From the NCBI RefSeq assembly GCF_000719955.1, contig NZ_JOII01000017.1:1-64000 (forward strand): a DNA stretch of 64,000 nt, given 5' to 3'. Shown piece by piece: positions 49,352 through 58,794 of this stretch. The position numbers and the translations under genes are program-made. Position 1 is the stretch's first letter. The number at the start of each line of letters is the position of its first letter. Source of the DNA: Streptomyces albidoflavus. Its GTDB lineage: Bacteria > Actinomycetota > Actinomycetes > Streptomycetales > Streptomycetaceae. Below the pieces are notes generated by a model. The model had not been told where the DNA came from, did not search any database, and worked only from the letters and a program-made list of their open reading frames with translations.

Positions 49352-49699
49352 TCAGAACGCGCCGCTGACCAGCGCCCCCACCGGCAGGGAGAGGGTGGGG
49401 GCGCTGGTCAGCAGGGCCGCGAGCGACCAGTGGCCCCGGGCGTGCGCGGGGGCGTTGAGGCGGCGCAGGCCCCGGTTGACCAGGAACCAGAGGGCCCCGA
49501 AGCCGACGGTCAGCGGAACGACGACCAGCGTCCAGCCGAGCGGAGCGCCGCCGGTGCGGCCCAGGTTGGACACGTAGACCGAGAGGAGGAAGAAGGGGAG
49601 GAGCCCGATCACGCCCAGGCAGAGGTTGGCGACCACCGTCATCGTCCACCCGCACCGCCCGGCCCCCGCCACCTGACCGTCCGCGCCCACGCCTGACAT
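49352..49699 (-). CDS. small three-helix membrane protein of unknown function
   Basis: 115 residues from ATG at 49699, with GGGGGA upstream. Three membrane segments: TVVANLCLGVIGLLPFFLLSV, GWTLVVVPLTVGFGALWFLV and LAALLTSAPTLSLPVGALV, joined by short basic loops. It converges with the ABC-F gene, with three bases between the stop codons. I do not recognise a family. Confidence 0.7.
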   Translation of the reverse strand: MSGVGADGQVAGAGRCGWTMTVVANLCLGVIGLLPFFLLSVYVSNLGRTGGAPLGWTLVVVPLTVGFGALWFLVNRGLRRLNAPAHARGHWSLAALLTSAPTLSLPVGALVSGAF

Positions 49700-49832
49700 G
49701 TCGTCCCCCGTCCTCCGCAGGGAACTCTCCCGGCGGTTGCCCGCACCGTACCCCGCGCGCCCGCGCGCCCCGCGCACGCCCGTTCGCCCCGTTCACCCCT
49801 CGCGCCCCGCCCTCCGGCGTTTGAATGACCCC

Positions 49833-50306
49833 ATGACTTCCGCGACCCCGCCCGTCCCGCCCGTCCACTGGAAGCTCGTCGTCGACGCCGCCGACCCGCA
49901 CGCGCAGGCCCTCTTCTGGTCGGCGGCACTCGGCTACACGATCGAGGACAACGACGCCCTGATCGCCCGCGTCCTCAGCTTCGGCGGCGCCCCCGAGGAG
50001 GCCACCGTCGAGTTCCAGGGCCGCCGCGCCTGGCGCGACCTGATCGCCGTACGCCACCCCGACGACCCCTTCGACAAGGACACCGGCATCGGCGAGGGCC
50101 GCCGCATCCTCTTCCAGCGCGTCCCCGAACCCAAGTCCGCCAAGAACCGCCTCCACATCGACCTCCACTCCGGCGACCGCCCTCGCGAGTCCGAGGTCCA
50201 GCGCCTGACGGAGCTGGGGGCGACCGTGGAACGGGAGGTGGCGGAGGCCGGGGGCACGTGGGTGGTCATGCGGGACCCGGAGGGGAACGAGTTCTGCGTG
50301 AACTAG
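49833..50306 (+). CDS. VOC (glyoxalase/bleomycin-resistance fold) family protein
   Basis: 157 residues from ATG at 49833. The start VPPVHWKLVVDAADPHAQALFW is the paired beta-alpha-beta module, followed by RLHIDLHSGDR and the terminal WVVMRDPEGNEFCVN. This is the PF18029 (Glyoxalase_6-like) subgroup, common in streptomycetes, with a potential metal-binding His and Glu in HID and GNEF. Substrate unknown. It is flanked by a bidirectional terminator downstream. Confidence 0.88.
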   Translation: MTSATPPVPPVHWKLVVDAADPHAQALFWSAALGYTIEDNDALIARVLSFGGAPEEATVEFQGRRAWRDLIAVRHPDDPFDKDTGIGEGRRILFQRVPEPKSAKNRLHIDLHSGDRPRESEVQRLTELGATVEREVAEAGGTWVVMRDPEGNEFCVN

Positions 50307-50371
50307 GGGGGACGGGCGTGCCCCTGCCGGGCGCTGCCGCCCGCTTCCTGCCACGGTGCCAGGGCACAGCA

Positions 50372-50420
50372 CGGCCAGGCCCCGCCTCCCCGACCCGGGG
50401 AAAGTGACGGGGCCTGGCCG
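50372..50420. terminator. bidirectional terminator
   Basis: CGGCCAGGCCCCG (50372-50384) and CGGGGCCTGGCCG (50408-50420) are exact complements, separated by 23 bases that contain a second small hairpin. It lies between the convergent VOC and LolA-like genes. Confidence 0.7.
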
Positions 50421-50456
50421 CAAGCAGACGCGAGGTCGGCTACCGGGCGCGGGAAC

Positions 50457-51749
50457 CTACTTCCCCGCCACCTCCACCAGCTTCTCCGGTGTCACCGCGC
50501 CCACGAAGGCGCGCCCGTCCTCCGTGACCAGGGCGTTGACGATCCGGGTGGAGAAGAGGGTGCCGGTGCCGAAGTCGCCCTTCACCTTCTTGCCGAGGGA
50601 GTCGAGGGAGAGGCCGCCGGGGGCGTCTGCCTCCGAGCCCGCCGCCGGGAGGCCCTGGCCCTTCGGGAAGGTCAGTTCGGCGACCGAGGCCCAGCCCTTG
50701 CCGTGGATCTCGGTGCCTTCGGCGGAGGCGAGGCCGGCCAGGGGGGCGGGGAGGGAGTTGAGGGCTTCCTCCGCGTCCTTGGCGGCCTCGGTGTCCTTGG
50801 GTGCCTTGGAGTGGGCGTCACCCTTGGCGTCCTTGCCGGGGGTGGCGTCGCCCGGGGCGAGTTCCTTCGACTCGGTGATCTTGGCGTCCTTCGGCGGGGC
50901 GAAGGTGCCGGTGGACGGGCGGGAGAAGTCGATCTTGGAGAAGCCGGCATCGACGATGGCCTTGCCGCCGTCGGACGGGGCGACGGTGAACTTCAGCGGG
51001 GTGCCGGTCTCGGCGTCCACGGCGATGCGGACGGCCTTGACGGTGGAGCCGGAGTCCTTGGGGGTGAGGGCGAGGCGGTAGGCGTCGCGGCCGGCGACCG
51101 TGGTGGTGCCGTCGACGGTGACGCGGGTGGTCTCGTCGGCGGCGTCGAGGGCCTTGGTGGCCAGTTCCTTCGGGGACATGTCGGAGACGTGGTCGTCGGC
51201 CGGGCGGTCGCCCTTGGCTCCGGCGTCCTCGGTGTGCAGGGCCTCGCCGGTGGAGCCGTCGTAGGCCCAGGCCTGGTCGCCGTCGCGGATGAGGCTGTAC
51301 TCGTCGGCGCCGTCCACGAAGGTGAGCTTCTGGCGGTCGGTGCCGTCGCCGGCGACGCGCAGGGTGTGGGTGCCGGAGGCGAGCGAGGTCAGCTTCTCCT
51401 CGGGGGTGGCGGTGGAGCCGCCCTTGCCGTCCTTGCCCTCGCCGCCCAGGCTGCCGGCCAGTTCGGAGAGGTCCAGGCCGCCGAAGGAGGGCAGGCCCAG
51501 GTCGACGGAGACCTTGACGGTGCCGGAGAACTGGTCGGTCTCGGAGGCGGCGATCTTCTCGACCAGCTCCTGGGCGGTGACCTCGGGCAGATCCGGGTCG
51601 CCGCCCGCGGCCAGCGCGGGGACCAGGCCGATGGTGGCGGCGGCCACGCCGATGACGGCGACCGGGACGCCGTACCGGGCGGCCAGCCGGCCGGGCCGGC
51701 GCTTGGCGTCGGGTGCCGGGGTGGTCGTAGCGGAATCGTTCGGTGCCAT
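50457..51749 (-). CDS. LolA-like secreted protein (DUF2092-type)
   Basis: 430 residues from ATG at 51749, with GGAGGAAG upstream. One N-terminal membrane segment (GVPVAVIGVAAATIGLVPAL) acts as signal anchor. The body is a beta-rich LolA-like fold: TDQFSGTVKVSVDLGLPSFG, then YSLIRDGDQAWAYDGSTGEA, and TVAGRDAYRLALTPKDSGST. A charged Lys/Asp/Ala linker (about 325-360) and the end RAFVGAVTPEKLVEVAGK follow. Homologues are thought to carry lipids or lipoproteins across the cell envelope. Signal-anchor type suggests a membrane-bound version. Adjacent to a polyprenyl synthase, but in a separate unit 234 bases away. Confidence 0.82.
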   Translation of the reverse strand: MAPNDSATTTPAPDAKRRPGRLAARYGVPVAVIGVAAATIGLVPALAAGGDPDLPEVTAQELVEKIAASETDQFSGTVKVSVDLGLPSFGGLDLSELAGSLGGEGKDGKGGSTATPEEKLTSLASGTHTLRVAGDGTDRQKLTFVDGADEYSLIRDGDQAWAYDGSTGEALHTEDAGAKGDRPADDHVSDMSPKELATKALDAADETTRVTVDGTTTVAGRDAYRLALTPKDSGSTVKAVRIAVDAETGTPLKFTVAPSDGGKAIVDAGFSKIDFSRPSTGTFAPPKDAKITESKELAPGDATPGKDAKGDAHSKAPKDTEAAKDAEEALNSLPAPLAGLASAEGTEIHGKGWASVAELTFPKGQGLPAAGSEADAPGGLSLDSLGKKVKGDFGTGTLFSTRIVNALVTEDGRAFVGAVTPEKLVEVAGK

Positions 51750-51983
51750 GGCGCTTCCTCCGTGGTCGCGGTGGTACTCGGTGTCCGCTCGCGCCCTGCG
51801 GCGCCTTTCGCGCTCACCCGGTCGGGGCAAGGAGCGGTCTTCCACCATCTGACCAAAACGGGGCGCGTCAAGCGTCAGCCCCCGGGCCCAACCCGGTGTA
51901 CCGCTGGAGGATGACGGCGGGTGGGTCCGGGAGGTGACGACCCGTAGGGGACGCGCGCCGGCGCCTGGTGACCAGGGGGCGCG

Positions 51984-52994
51984 TCAGCCCGCCCGGTGCA
52001 CCACGGCGTCGCAGAGTTCGACGAGGGCGGCCTTGGCGGAGCACTCGCGCAGCGGGGTGAGGGCGGCGCGGGCCTCCTCGGCGTACCGGACGGTCTCGCG
52101 GCGGGCCTGTTCCAGCGCCGGGTGGGCGCGCATGGCGGCCAGGGCCTCGGCGTGGCGGGCGTCGTCGGTGAGGTCGGAGTCGAGGAGGGCGACCAGGGCC
52201 AGGTCCTCGGGGCGCTCCTCGCGGCGGGCGCGGTCGCGCAGCAGGAGGACGGGGAGGGTGGGGACGGACTCGCGCAGGTCGGTGCCGGGGGTCTTGCCCG
52301 ACTCGTGGCTGTCGCTGGCGATGTCGAGGACGTCGTCGGCGAGCTGGAAGGCCACACCGAGGCGCTCGCCGTACTGGGTGAGGATGTCGACGACGCGCTC
52401 GTCGGCGCCGGACATCATGGCGCCGAACCGCCCGGCCACCGCGATCAGCGAGCCGGTCTTGCCGCCGAGGACGTCCAGGTAGTGGTCGACCGGGTCGCGG
52501 CCGTCGCGCGGGCCCGCGGTCTCCATGATCTGGCCGGTGACCAGGCGCTCGAACGCCTCGGCCTGGACGCGGACGGCTTCGGGGCCGAGGTCGGCGAGGA
52601 TGTGCGAGGCACGGGCGAAGAGGAAGTCACCGGTGAGGACGGCCACGGAGTTGTCCCAGCGGGCGTTGGCGCTGGGCACCCCGCGGCGCACCTCGGCCTC
52701 GTCCATGACGTCGTCGTGGTAGAGGGTGGCGAGGTGGGTCAGCTCGACCACCACGCCGGAGGGGACGATGCCCGGCGCGTCCGGGTCGCCGAACTGCGCG
52801 GCCAGCATCACCAGGAGCGGGCGGAGGCGCTTGCCGCCGGCCTTCAACAGGTGCTGCGCGGCGTCCGTGATGAAGGAGACCTCGCTCTTGGTGGCCTCCA
52901 GGAGGCCGGCCTCGACAGCCGCCATTCCCGCCTGGACATCGGCTTCCAGTGCCTGGTCCCGCACGCTCAGCCCGAACGGCCCGACGACGGTCAC
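51984..52994 (-). CDS. polyprenyl diphosphate synthase (trans, long chain)
   Basis: 336 residues from GTG at 52994, with GGAG upstream. The first aspartate-rich motif is DDVMDEA (after THLATLYH), the second DDVLD in LADDVLDIASDSHESGKTPG. KAGGKRLRPLLVMLAAQF carries the isopentenyl-diphosphate site. The small residues before the first motif suggest a long product, as in heptaprenyl/octaprenyl-type menaquinone side-chain synthases. The product would supply the menaquinone used by the nearby respiratory complex; that link is inference. It is divergent from the peptide transporter. Confidence 0.92.
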   Translation of the reverse strand: MTVVGPFGLSVRDQALEADVQAGMAAVEAGLLEATKSEVSFITDAAQHLLKAGGKRLRPLLVMLAAQFGDPDAPGIVPSGVVVELTHLATLYHDDVMDEAEVRRGVPSANARWDNSVAVLTGDFLFARASHILADLGPEAVRVQAEAFERLVTGQIMETAGPRDGRDPVDHYLDVLGGKTGSLIAVAGRFGAMMSGADERVVDILTQYGERLGVAFQLADDVLDIASDSHESGKTPGTDLRESVPTLPVLLLRDRARREERPEDLALVALLDSDLTDDARHAEALAAMRAHPALEQARRETVRYAEEARAALTPLRECSAKAALVELCDAVVHRAG

Positions 52995-53422
52995 GAGGGG
53001 GTCTCCTGTCTGCTGATGGTGCCCGGATCGCCCGGTCGGCCCGGTCCGCCGGTGGCACCGGTCTTCCCGGCGCCGCTGGCGATTGTCGGTCGAACACCAG
53101 TGTTTGTCGATGTGTCGCCGTCGGCGCTCACGTCAGCGTATCCGGTCCGCTTTCGATCACCGTGAGCGCCTGCCCGTCGAATCGCCCGCCACGCGTCACC
53201 CCCGGCCGGGCGGGGGCGCGTGGCGGGACGCGCCCGCGCCGTCCCCCGGGCGTCGGCCACCGGTGACCGGTATGTTCGCAAATGACCCCTGGCTACCTCA
53301 CTGGCCGCATCGACCACCCCCGACCCCCTTCCCTCCGCCCTTCACCCCGTTTGTCACCCTGGCACGCAGCCCAGGCCGCACCCGCCCGGCCCCGGCTGCC
53401 CGAACGAGCGGAAGCAGGCGAC
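52995..53422. promoter_or_regulatory. divergent intergenic region
   Basis: 428 bases between the polyprenyl synthase and peptide transporter starts. It contains AACACCAGTGTT at 53093-53104 (two AACAC arms around two bases) and CACCGGTGACCGGTA near 53258-53272, both palindromic enough to be operators. Promoter elements are not clear. No gene. Confidence 0.35.
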
Positions 53423-54970
53423 GTGCCCAGCAGCAACCCAGCAGACGACGAACCGACCAAGCGGCCCCCGGCCGTCGCGGACGACGAGCCGCCGCCGGAG
53501 GGCGCGCCACCGCCCCAGGACGACACCGCCTTCTTCGGCCAGCCGAGGGGGCTCGCGACCCTCTCCGGCCTGGAGGTGTGGGAGCGGTTCTCCTTCCTCG
53601 GCATGCAGGCGATCCTCGTCCTGTTCTTCGCCGACACCGTCGCGGGCGGCGGCATGGGCATGGCCCCGGGCACCGCCGCCTCGGTCTCCGCCGCCTACGG
53701 CACGATGGTCTACCTCGTCTCGGTGGCCGGCGGCTGGCTCGCCGACCGCATGCTCGGCTCGTACCGGGCGGTGCTGTGGGGCGGCATCCTCATCGCGCTC
53801 GGCCACTACTCCATGGCGGTCCCCACCGACGCCATGACCTGGACCGGGCTCGGCCTGATCAGCGCCGGCACCGGCCTGCTCAAGCCGAACGTCGCCACCA
53901 TGGTCGGCAAGCTCTACCGGACCGACGACGACCGCCGCGACGCCGGTTTCGCCCTCTACTACATGGGCATCAACATCGGCGCCTTCCTCGGCCCGCTGAT
54001 CACCGGCTGGCTCGGCGAGCACCAGGGCTGGCACTGGGGCTTCTCGGCGGCGGCCGTCGGCATGACGCTCGGCCTCGTCCAGTACGTGCTGGGCCGGAAC
54101 CACCTCGCGGGCCGCAAGCACGCCGCCGAGTTCGCGCTGCCGCCGACCGCGATGCGCCGGGCGGTGCTGCTGATCGCCGGCGGGCTGGTCGCGGTCGCCG
54201 TGATCGCCGGGCTGCTGAGCCTCGCCGGGTGGCTGACGCTGAGCCGGTTCGTGGACGCGCTGACCCTGATCTCGGTGCTGGCGCCGATCGCCTACTTCTG
54301 GGTGATGTTCAAGAGCCCCCGGGTCACCGCCGCCGAGCGCGGCCGGCTCCGCCCGTACATCGTGCTCTTCCTCGCCTCGGTGGTCTTCAACTTCATCCTC
54401 TTCCAGGCGTACTCCACGATGATCCTGCTGGCGTCGACCAACGCCCGCACCGAGATCCTCGGCTTCACCTTCCCGGCCAGCTGGTACGCCTCGGCGCTCG
54501 GCGCCTTCGAGGTGCTGCTGGCGCCGGTGGTGGCGGCCGTCTGGGCGCGGATGGGGACGCGGCAGCCGCACGCCTCCAACAAGATCGCCTTCGGCGTGAT
54601 CCTCGGCGGCCTCTCCTTCCTGCTGATGGTGCTGCCGACCTCCGGCCACGCCGACGACACGTACCGCATGGCGGCCTGGTGGATCGTCGGCTCGTACCTG
54701 CTGCTCGGGCTCGGCGACATCCTGCTGGAGACCTCCGGCATGTCGGCCACCACCAAGCTGGCGCCGGCCGCCTTCTCCAGCCAGACCATGGCGCTCTGGT
54801 TCCTCTCGCTGGCCGCCGCCAACGGCATCCAGTCCCAGGTGGTGCGGCTCTACGGCGAGGTCTCCAACCCCGCCTACTTCGGTGTCAACGGCGGTATCGC
54901 CGTCGTCGCCGGTCTCGCCGTGATCGCCGCCGCCCCCTGGCTGCGCCGCACCATGCACCCCGTCCACTGA
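53423..54970 (+). CDS. POT/PTR family proton-coupled peptide transporter
   Basis: 515 residues from GTG at 53423. After a 40-residue acidic Pro-rich start, the proton-coupling motif ExxERF lies in LSGLEVWERFSFLGMQAILVL. About 14 membrane helices follow, with LISAGTGLLKPNVATMVGKLY, the PTR2 signature, and FALYYMGINIGAFLGPLITGW. It would import di- and tripeptides, here probably in an operon with the hydrolase gene 42 bases downstream. A longer frame upstream to 53282 has no ribosome site. Confidence 0.93.
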   Translation: MPSSNPADDEPTKRPPAVADDEPPPEGAPPPQDDTAFFGQPRGLATLSGLEVWERFSFLGMQAILVLFFADTVAGGGMGMAPGTAASVSAAYGTMVYLVSVAGGWLADRMLGSYRAVLWGGILIALGHYSMAVPTDAMTWTGLGLISAGTGLLKPNVATMVGKLYRTDDDRRDAGFALYYMGINIGAFLGPLITGWLGEHQGWHWGFSAAAVGMTLGLVQYVLGRNHLAGRKHAAEFALPPTAMRRAVLLIAGGLVAVAVIAGLLSLAGWLTLSRFVDALTLISVLAPIAYFWVMFKSPRVTAAERGRLRPYIVLFLASVVFNFILFQAYSTMILLASTNARTEILGFTFPASWYASALGAFEVLLAPVVAAVWARMGTRQPHASNKIAFGVILGGLSFLLMVLPTSGHADDTYRMAAWWIVGSYLLLGLGDILLETSGMSATTKLAPAAFSSQTMALWFLSLAAANGIQSQVVRLYGEVSNPAYFGVNGGIAVVAGLAVIAAAPWLRRTMHPVH

Positions 54971-55012
54971 CCCGCCCCCACGCGAACACCCCCCACTGCG
55001 AGGTCCCCCGCC

Positions 55013-57055
55013 ATGTCCCTGCACATCGCCACCGGCCTGCCGTACCGGACGATCCGCGAGGACGTCCGCATCCCGCTGCCGACCGGCCGCCCCGGAACCG
55101 ACGGCTCCGAGATCACCCACCTGTACGCCCGGATCTGGCGCCCGGTCACCGACGAGCCGGTCCCCGCCCTCCTGGAGTACCTGCCCTACCGGCTCAGCGA
55201 CTGGACCGCCCCGCGCGACCAGCAGCGCCACCCCTGGTACGCGGGCCACGGCTACGCCTCCGTCCGCGTCGACGTGCGCGGCCACGGCAACAGCGAGGGG
55301 CTGCCGGGCGACGAGTACGACGCCACCGAGCTGGCCGACGGCGTCGCGGTGATCCACTGGCTGGCCGACCAGCCCTGGTGCGACGGCAAGGTCGGCATGT
55401 TCGGCATCTCCTGGGGCGGCTTCAACTCGCTCCAGATCGCCGCGCTCGCCCCCGAGCCGCTCAAGGCGATCGTCACCGTCTGCTCGGCCGACGACCGGTA
55501 CGACAACGACGTGCACTACATGGGCGGCTCCGTCCTCGCCGTCGACATGCACGCCTGGGCCTCCACCATGCTGGCCTTCGTCTCCCGCCCGCCGGACCCG
55601 GAGTTCGTGGGCCCCGCCTGGCGCGACATGTGGCTGAAGCGGCTGGAGGCGGTCGACCCGTTCATCCACACCTGGCTCGACCACCAGACCCGCGACGCCT
55701 ACTGGCGGCACGGCAGCGTCAGCGAGGACTACTCGGCGATCAAGGCGAAGGTCCTGGCGGTCGGCGGCTGGCACGACCCGTACCGGGACACCGTGCTGCG
55801 GCTGGTCCGCCACCTCCCCGACGACCAGGTGCGCGGCCTGATCGGCCCCTGGTCGCACCAGTACCCGGACCGGGGGCTGCCGCCCGGCCCCGCCATCGGC
55901 TTCCTCCAGGAGACCCTGCGCTGGTGGGACCAGCACCTCAAGGGCGAGGACAGCGGCGTCATGAACGAGCCCAAGCTCCGCTCCTGGATCAGCGAGTCCC
56001 ACCCGCCCGCCACCGTCTACCCGGAGCTGGAAGGCCACTGGGTCGGCGACCCGGCCTGGCCCTCCCCGTACGTCACCCCGGTCGAGTACGCCTTCCAGGG
56101 CGGGCCGGTCCTGGTCCGCTCCCCGCAGCACACCGGGCTCGCCGCCGGCCGGTTCTTCCCCTTCGGCAACGACGCCGACCTCCCGCCCGACCAGCGCGAG
56201 GAGGACGCCAACTCCGCCGCCTTCGAGTTCGCCGTCGACGAGCGGCTCCAGATCCTCGGCCGCCCCCGTGTCCGGCTCCGCCTCACCAGCCCGGCCCCGC
56301 GCGGCCAGGTCATCGCCCGGCTCTGCGACGTGGCGCCCGACGGCTCCTCGACCCTGGTCACCCGGGGCGTCCTCAACCTCTCCTCCCGGTACGGCCGGGA
56401 CACGGTCGCCCCGTGGAAGCCCGGCGACACCGAGGACGTCACCTTCGAGCTGAACGGCATCGGCCACGCCTTCCCGCCCGGCCACCGCATCCGGCTCGCC
56501 GTCTCCTCCGCGTACTGGCCGTGGATCTGGCCGCAGCCCGGCTCCGAGGAGGGCTTCACCCTCGACCCGGCCGGCAGCGGCGTCGAACTGCCGGTCCGCG
56601 GCGCCGGCGACCGGGCGCTCGACGCCACCATCGCCTTCGCCGAGCCCGAGCAGGCCGAACCGCTCGCCGTGGTCTACCCGGCCCCCGAGAACCCGGCGGA
56701 CCAGCGGCCCGAACGCCTCGTCGTCCACGACGTGGCCGCCGGGAGCTGGCGCCTGGACGTCGACCCCCGGTACGGCGGCACCCGGATCTACCCCGACGGC
56801 CTGGAGTTCCACGAGGACGCCCTGGAGCAGTACACGATCACCGACAACGACCCGCTCAGCGCCGCCACCCGCTCCTCCTGGACGGTCCGTCTGCGCCGCC
56901 CGGAACTGGCCTGGGACGCCGAGGTCCGCACCCGCTCCGAGATCACCTGCGACGCCGGTGACTTCCTCACCCACAACGAGCTGACCTGCTCCGAAGGGGG
57001 CGAGGTGATCTTCCAGCGGACCTGGGAGCGGCGGATTCCGCGGACGGCGGGATAA
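55013..57055 (+). CDS. CocE/NonD family hydrolase (X-Pro dipeptidyl-peptidase S15-like)
   Basis: 680 residues from ATG at 55013. The alpha/beta-hydrolase domain has the nucleophile Ser133 in MFGISWGGFNSLQ, an Asp in GWHDPYRD and a His in GPWSHQYPDRG. The C-terminal jelly-roll of the X-Pro/CocE family starts near FFPFGNDADLPP, with RLAVSSAYWPWIWPQPGSE. It hydrolyses esters or peptide bonds next to proline. With the upstream peptide transporter it suggests uptake and breakdown of proline-containing peptides; substrate unproved. Confidence 0.9.
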   Translation: MSLHIATGLPYRTIREDVRIPLPTGRPGTDGSEITHLYARIWRPVTDEPVPALLEYLPYRLSDWTAPRDQQRHPWYAGHGYASVRVDVRGHGNSEGLPGDEYDATELADGVAVIHWLADQPWCDGKVGMFGISWGGFNSLQIAALAPEPLKAIVTVCSADDRYDNDVHYMGGSVLAVDMHAWASTMLAFVSRPPDPEFVGPAWRDMWLKRLEAVDPFIHTWLDHQTRDAYWRHGSVSEDYSAIKAKVLAVGGWHDPYRDTVLRLVRHLPDDQVRGLIGPWSHQYPDRGLPPGPAIGFLQETLRWWDQHLKGEDSGVMNEPKLRSWISESHPPATVYPELEGHWVGDPAWPSPYVTPVEYAFQGGPVLVRSPQHTGLAAGRFFPFGNDADLPPDQREEDANSAAFEFAVDERLQILGRPRVRLRLTSPAPRGQVIARLCDVAPDGSSTLVTRGVLNLSSRYGRDTVAPWKPGDTEDVTFELNGIGHAFPPGHRIRLAVSSAYWPWIWPQPGSEEGFTLDPAGSGVELPVRGAGDRALDATIAFAEPEQAEPLAVVYPAPENPADQRPERLVVHDVAAGSWRLDVDPRYGGTRIYPDGLEFHEDALEQYTITDNDPLSAATRSSWTVRLRRPELAWDAEVRTRSEITCDAGDFLTHNELTCSEGGEVIFQRTWERRIPRTAG

Positions 57056-57153
57056 CGGGGGCGAGGAGAGCGCAGGACGGCCCGGCGACCGCCCGGACCG
57101 CATCGCCTCCGCGCCGCCACCAACGCGCGGAGCAGCAGCGAAGGAGAGCAGCG

Positions 57154-57939
57154 ATGGCAGGAGCGTTTGACGGCAGGACCGTTCTGATCACCGGCGGCGG
57201 CGCCGGACTGGGCAGGGCCGCGGCCGTCCGGGTCGCCCGGGAAGGGGCCAGAGTCGCGCTGGTCGATGTGAGCGAGGAGGGGCTCACCGCCAGCGCGTCC
57301 GCCGTCGCCGAGGCCGCGCCCGGGACCGAGGTCGTCCGGATCGTCGCCGACGTCTCCGAGGAGGACGCGGTCCGGTCGTACGTGGACGAGACCATGAGCG
57401 CGTTCGGCCGCATCGACGGCTTCTTCAACAACGCCGGTATCGAGGGCCGGCAGAACCTCACCCAGGAGTACGGCGCCGAGGAGTTCGACCGGGTCGTCGC
57501 CATCAACCTGCGCGGCGTCTTCCTCGGACTCAAGTACGTCCTGCCGGTCCTCAAGGACCAGGGCCACGGATCAGTGGTCAACACCGCCTCGGTCGGTGGC
57601 CTGCGAGGCGTCGGCAACCAGTCCGGATACGCCGCGTCCAAGCACGGCGTGGTCGGCCTCACCCGGAACTCCGGCGTGGAGTACGGCAAGTTCAACGTCA
57701 CCGTCAACGCCATCGCGCCCGGCGCCATCATGACCGACATGGTCGAGGCCTCCCTGAAGCAGATGGACCCCGACAACTGGGAGGAGGCGGGACGCCAGTT
57801 CGTCAGCGTCAACCCCATGCGGCGCTTCGGCAGGCCCGAGGAGGTCGCCCACCTCGTCGCCTTCCTCCTCTCCGGCGCCGCCGGATTCATCAACGCCTCC
57901 GTCGTACCCATCGACGGGGGCCAGTCGTACCAGTACTGA
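57154..57939 (+). CDS. classical short-chain dehydrogenase/reductase
   Basis: 261 residues from ATG at 57154, with AAGGAGAG upstream. Cofactor motif TGGGAGLG, NNAG in FFNNAGIEGRQ, catalytic Ser in NTASVGGLRG and the pair Tyr159/Lys163 in SGYAASKHGV. End SVVPIDGGQSYQY. An Asp at the end of beta-2 (ALVDVSEEG) indicates NAD preference. It probably acts on a small alcohol or ketone. Convergent with the next gene, six bases away. Confidence 0.93.
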   Translation: MAGAFDGRTVLITGGGAGLGRAAAVRVAREGARVALVDVSEEGLTASASAVAEAAPGTEVVRIVADVSEEDAVRSYVDETMSAFGRIDGFFNNAGIEGRQNLTQEYGAEEFDRVVAINLRGVFLGLKYVLPVLKDQGHGSVVNTASVGGLRGVGNQSGYAASKHGVVGLTRNSGVEYGKFNVTVNAIAPGAIMTDMVEASLKQMDPDNWEEAGRQFVSVNPMRRFGRPEEVAHLVAFLLSGAAGFINASVVPIDGGQSYQY

Positions 57940-57945
57940 CACGGG

Positions 57946-58794
57946 TCAGTGACACCGCAGCGCGCCCCCGCCCGCCGGCGGGAAGGTGCCGAGCGGGCGG
58001 GTGAGCTGGGCGGTGCACTCCGGGTCGGCGCACTCGCAGGAGAAGGTGACGGGCACGGTGTCGGGGTCACCCGTGGTCCAGGGGCGGGCGAGGTAGGTGC
58101 GGTACTGGGTGGCCACCGCCTCGTTCTCCGCACGGCGCAGGGTCCGGCGCTCGTCCGGGGTCGTGGCGGTGGGGCCTTCGGCGAGGGGGCCGGCGAGCAG
58201 GGTCTCGGCGGCGGTGCGGGTGGCGGCCGGGGTGGCGTCGGGGGTCACCGTGACGACGCGGCCGGCGAGGCCGTGCGCCTGAATCCGGGCGGCCAGGTCG
58301 GCGAGGAGCAGCGTGTACAGGGTGTGGACGCCCTCGGGCAGGCCGCGTTCGGCGAGGCGGCGGCGCTGGAGTTCCGGCGAGGGCATCAGCCACACCGCGC
58401 GGCCCGGGTCCGGCACGGTGTCCGGGGTGACCGGCGTCCCCTCCACCACGGTGAGCGGGCCGGGCCCCAGCGCCCGTACGTCGTCGGCGATCATCGCGCC
58501 GCGCTCGGCGTGCAGGGACATGGCGAGCAGGGCGGCGGGCGGCGCCGACCAGCGGTCGGCCGGGGTCAGCGCCTCCCAGCGGGTGGCGGCCGGGTGGCCG
58601 GCGGCCAGGGCGCGGTCGCGGTGTTCCCAGGTCAGGGTGTCGCTCCGGTAGAGGCGCAGGCCCCGGCGGTGGGCCAGCGCCCGCGCCAGGGTGGTCTTGC
58701 CGGCGCCGGGCGGCCCGCCGATCCAGACCGCCCGCGGGGCAGGGCCGGGCGGCCCCTTCCGGCCGGGAACGGCTGGTTCCTTGCCCTGCGACAC
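57946..58794 (-). CDS. P-loop kinase-like protein with C-terminal Cys motif
   Basis: 282 residues from GTG at 58794, with GAGAGGAG five bases upstream; an ATG at 58821 lacks this site. Walker A is GGPPGAGKTTLARAL. YRSDTLTWEHRDRA and ERGLPEG follow a uridine/shikimate-kinase-like AAA_33 pattern. The last 60 residues form a separate part with CECADPEC and a final CH pair, a likely zinc site seen in many actinobacterial proteins. Substrate unknown. Confidence 0.8.
   Translation of the reverse strand: MSQGKEPAVPGRKGPPGPAPRAVWIGGPPGAGKTTLARALAHRRGLRLYRSDTLTWEHRDRALAAGHPAATRWEALTPADRWSAPPAALLAMSLHAERGAMIADDVRALGPGPLTVVEGTPVTPDTVPDPGRAVWLMPSPELQRRRLAERGLPEGVHTLYTLLLADLAARIQAHGLAGRVVTVTPDATPAATRTAAETLLAGPLAEGPTATTPDERRTLRRAENEAVATQYRTYLARPWTTGDPDTVPVTFSCECADPECTAQLTRPLGTFPPAGGGALRCH

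Noticed and set aside
53090..53107. Possible LexA/SOS box near CGAACACCAGTGTTTG
   Set aside because: The half-sites CGAAC and GTTTG are seven bases apart rather than the four needed for an actinobacterial SOS box.
53083..56961. 1292-residue frame across the transporter and hydrolase genes
   Set aside because: It is a frame shifted relative to both genes, with Arg/Pro-rich low complexity and no domain; both true genes are intact.
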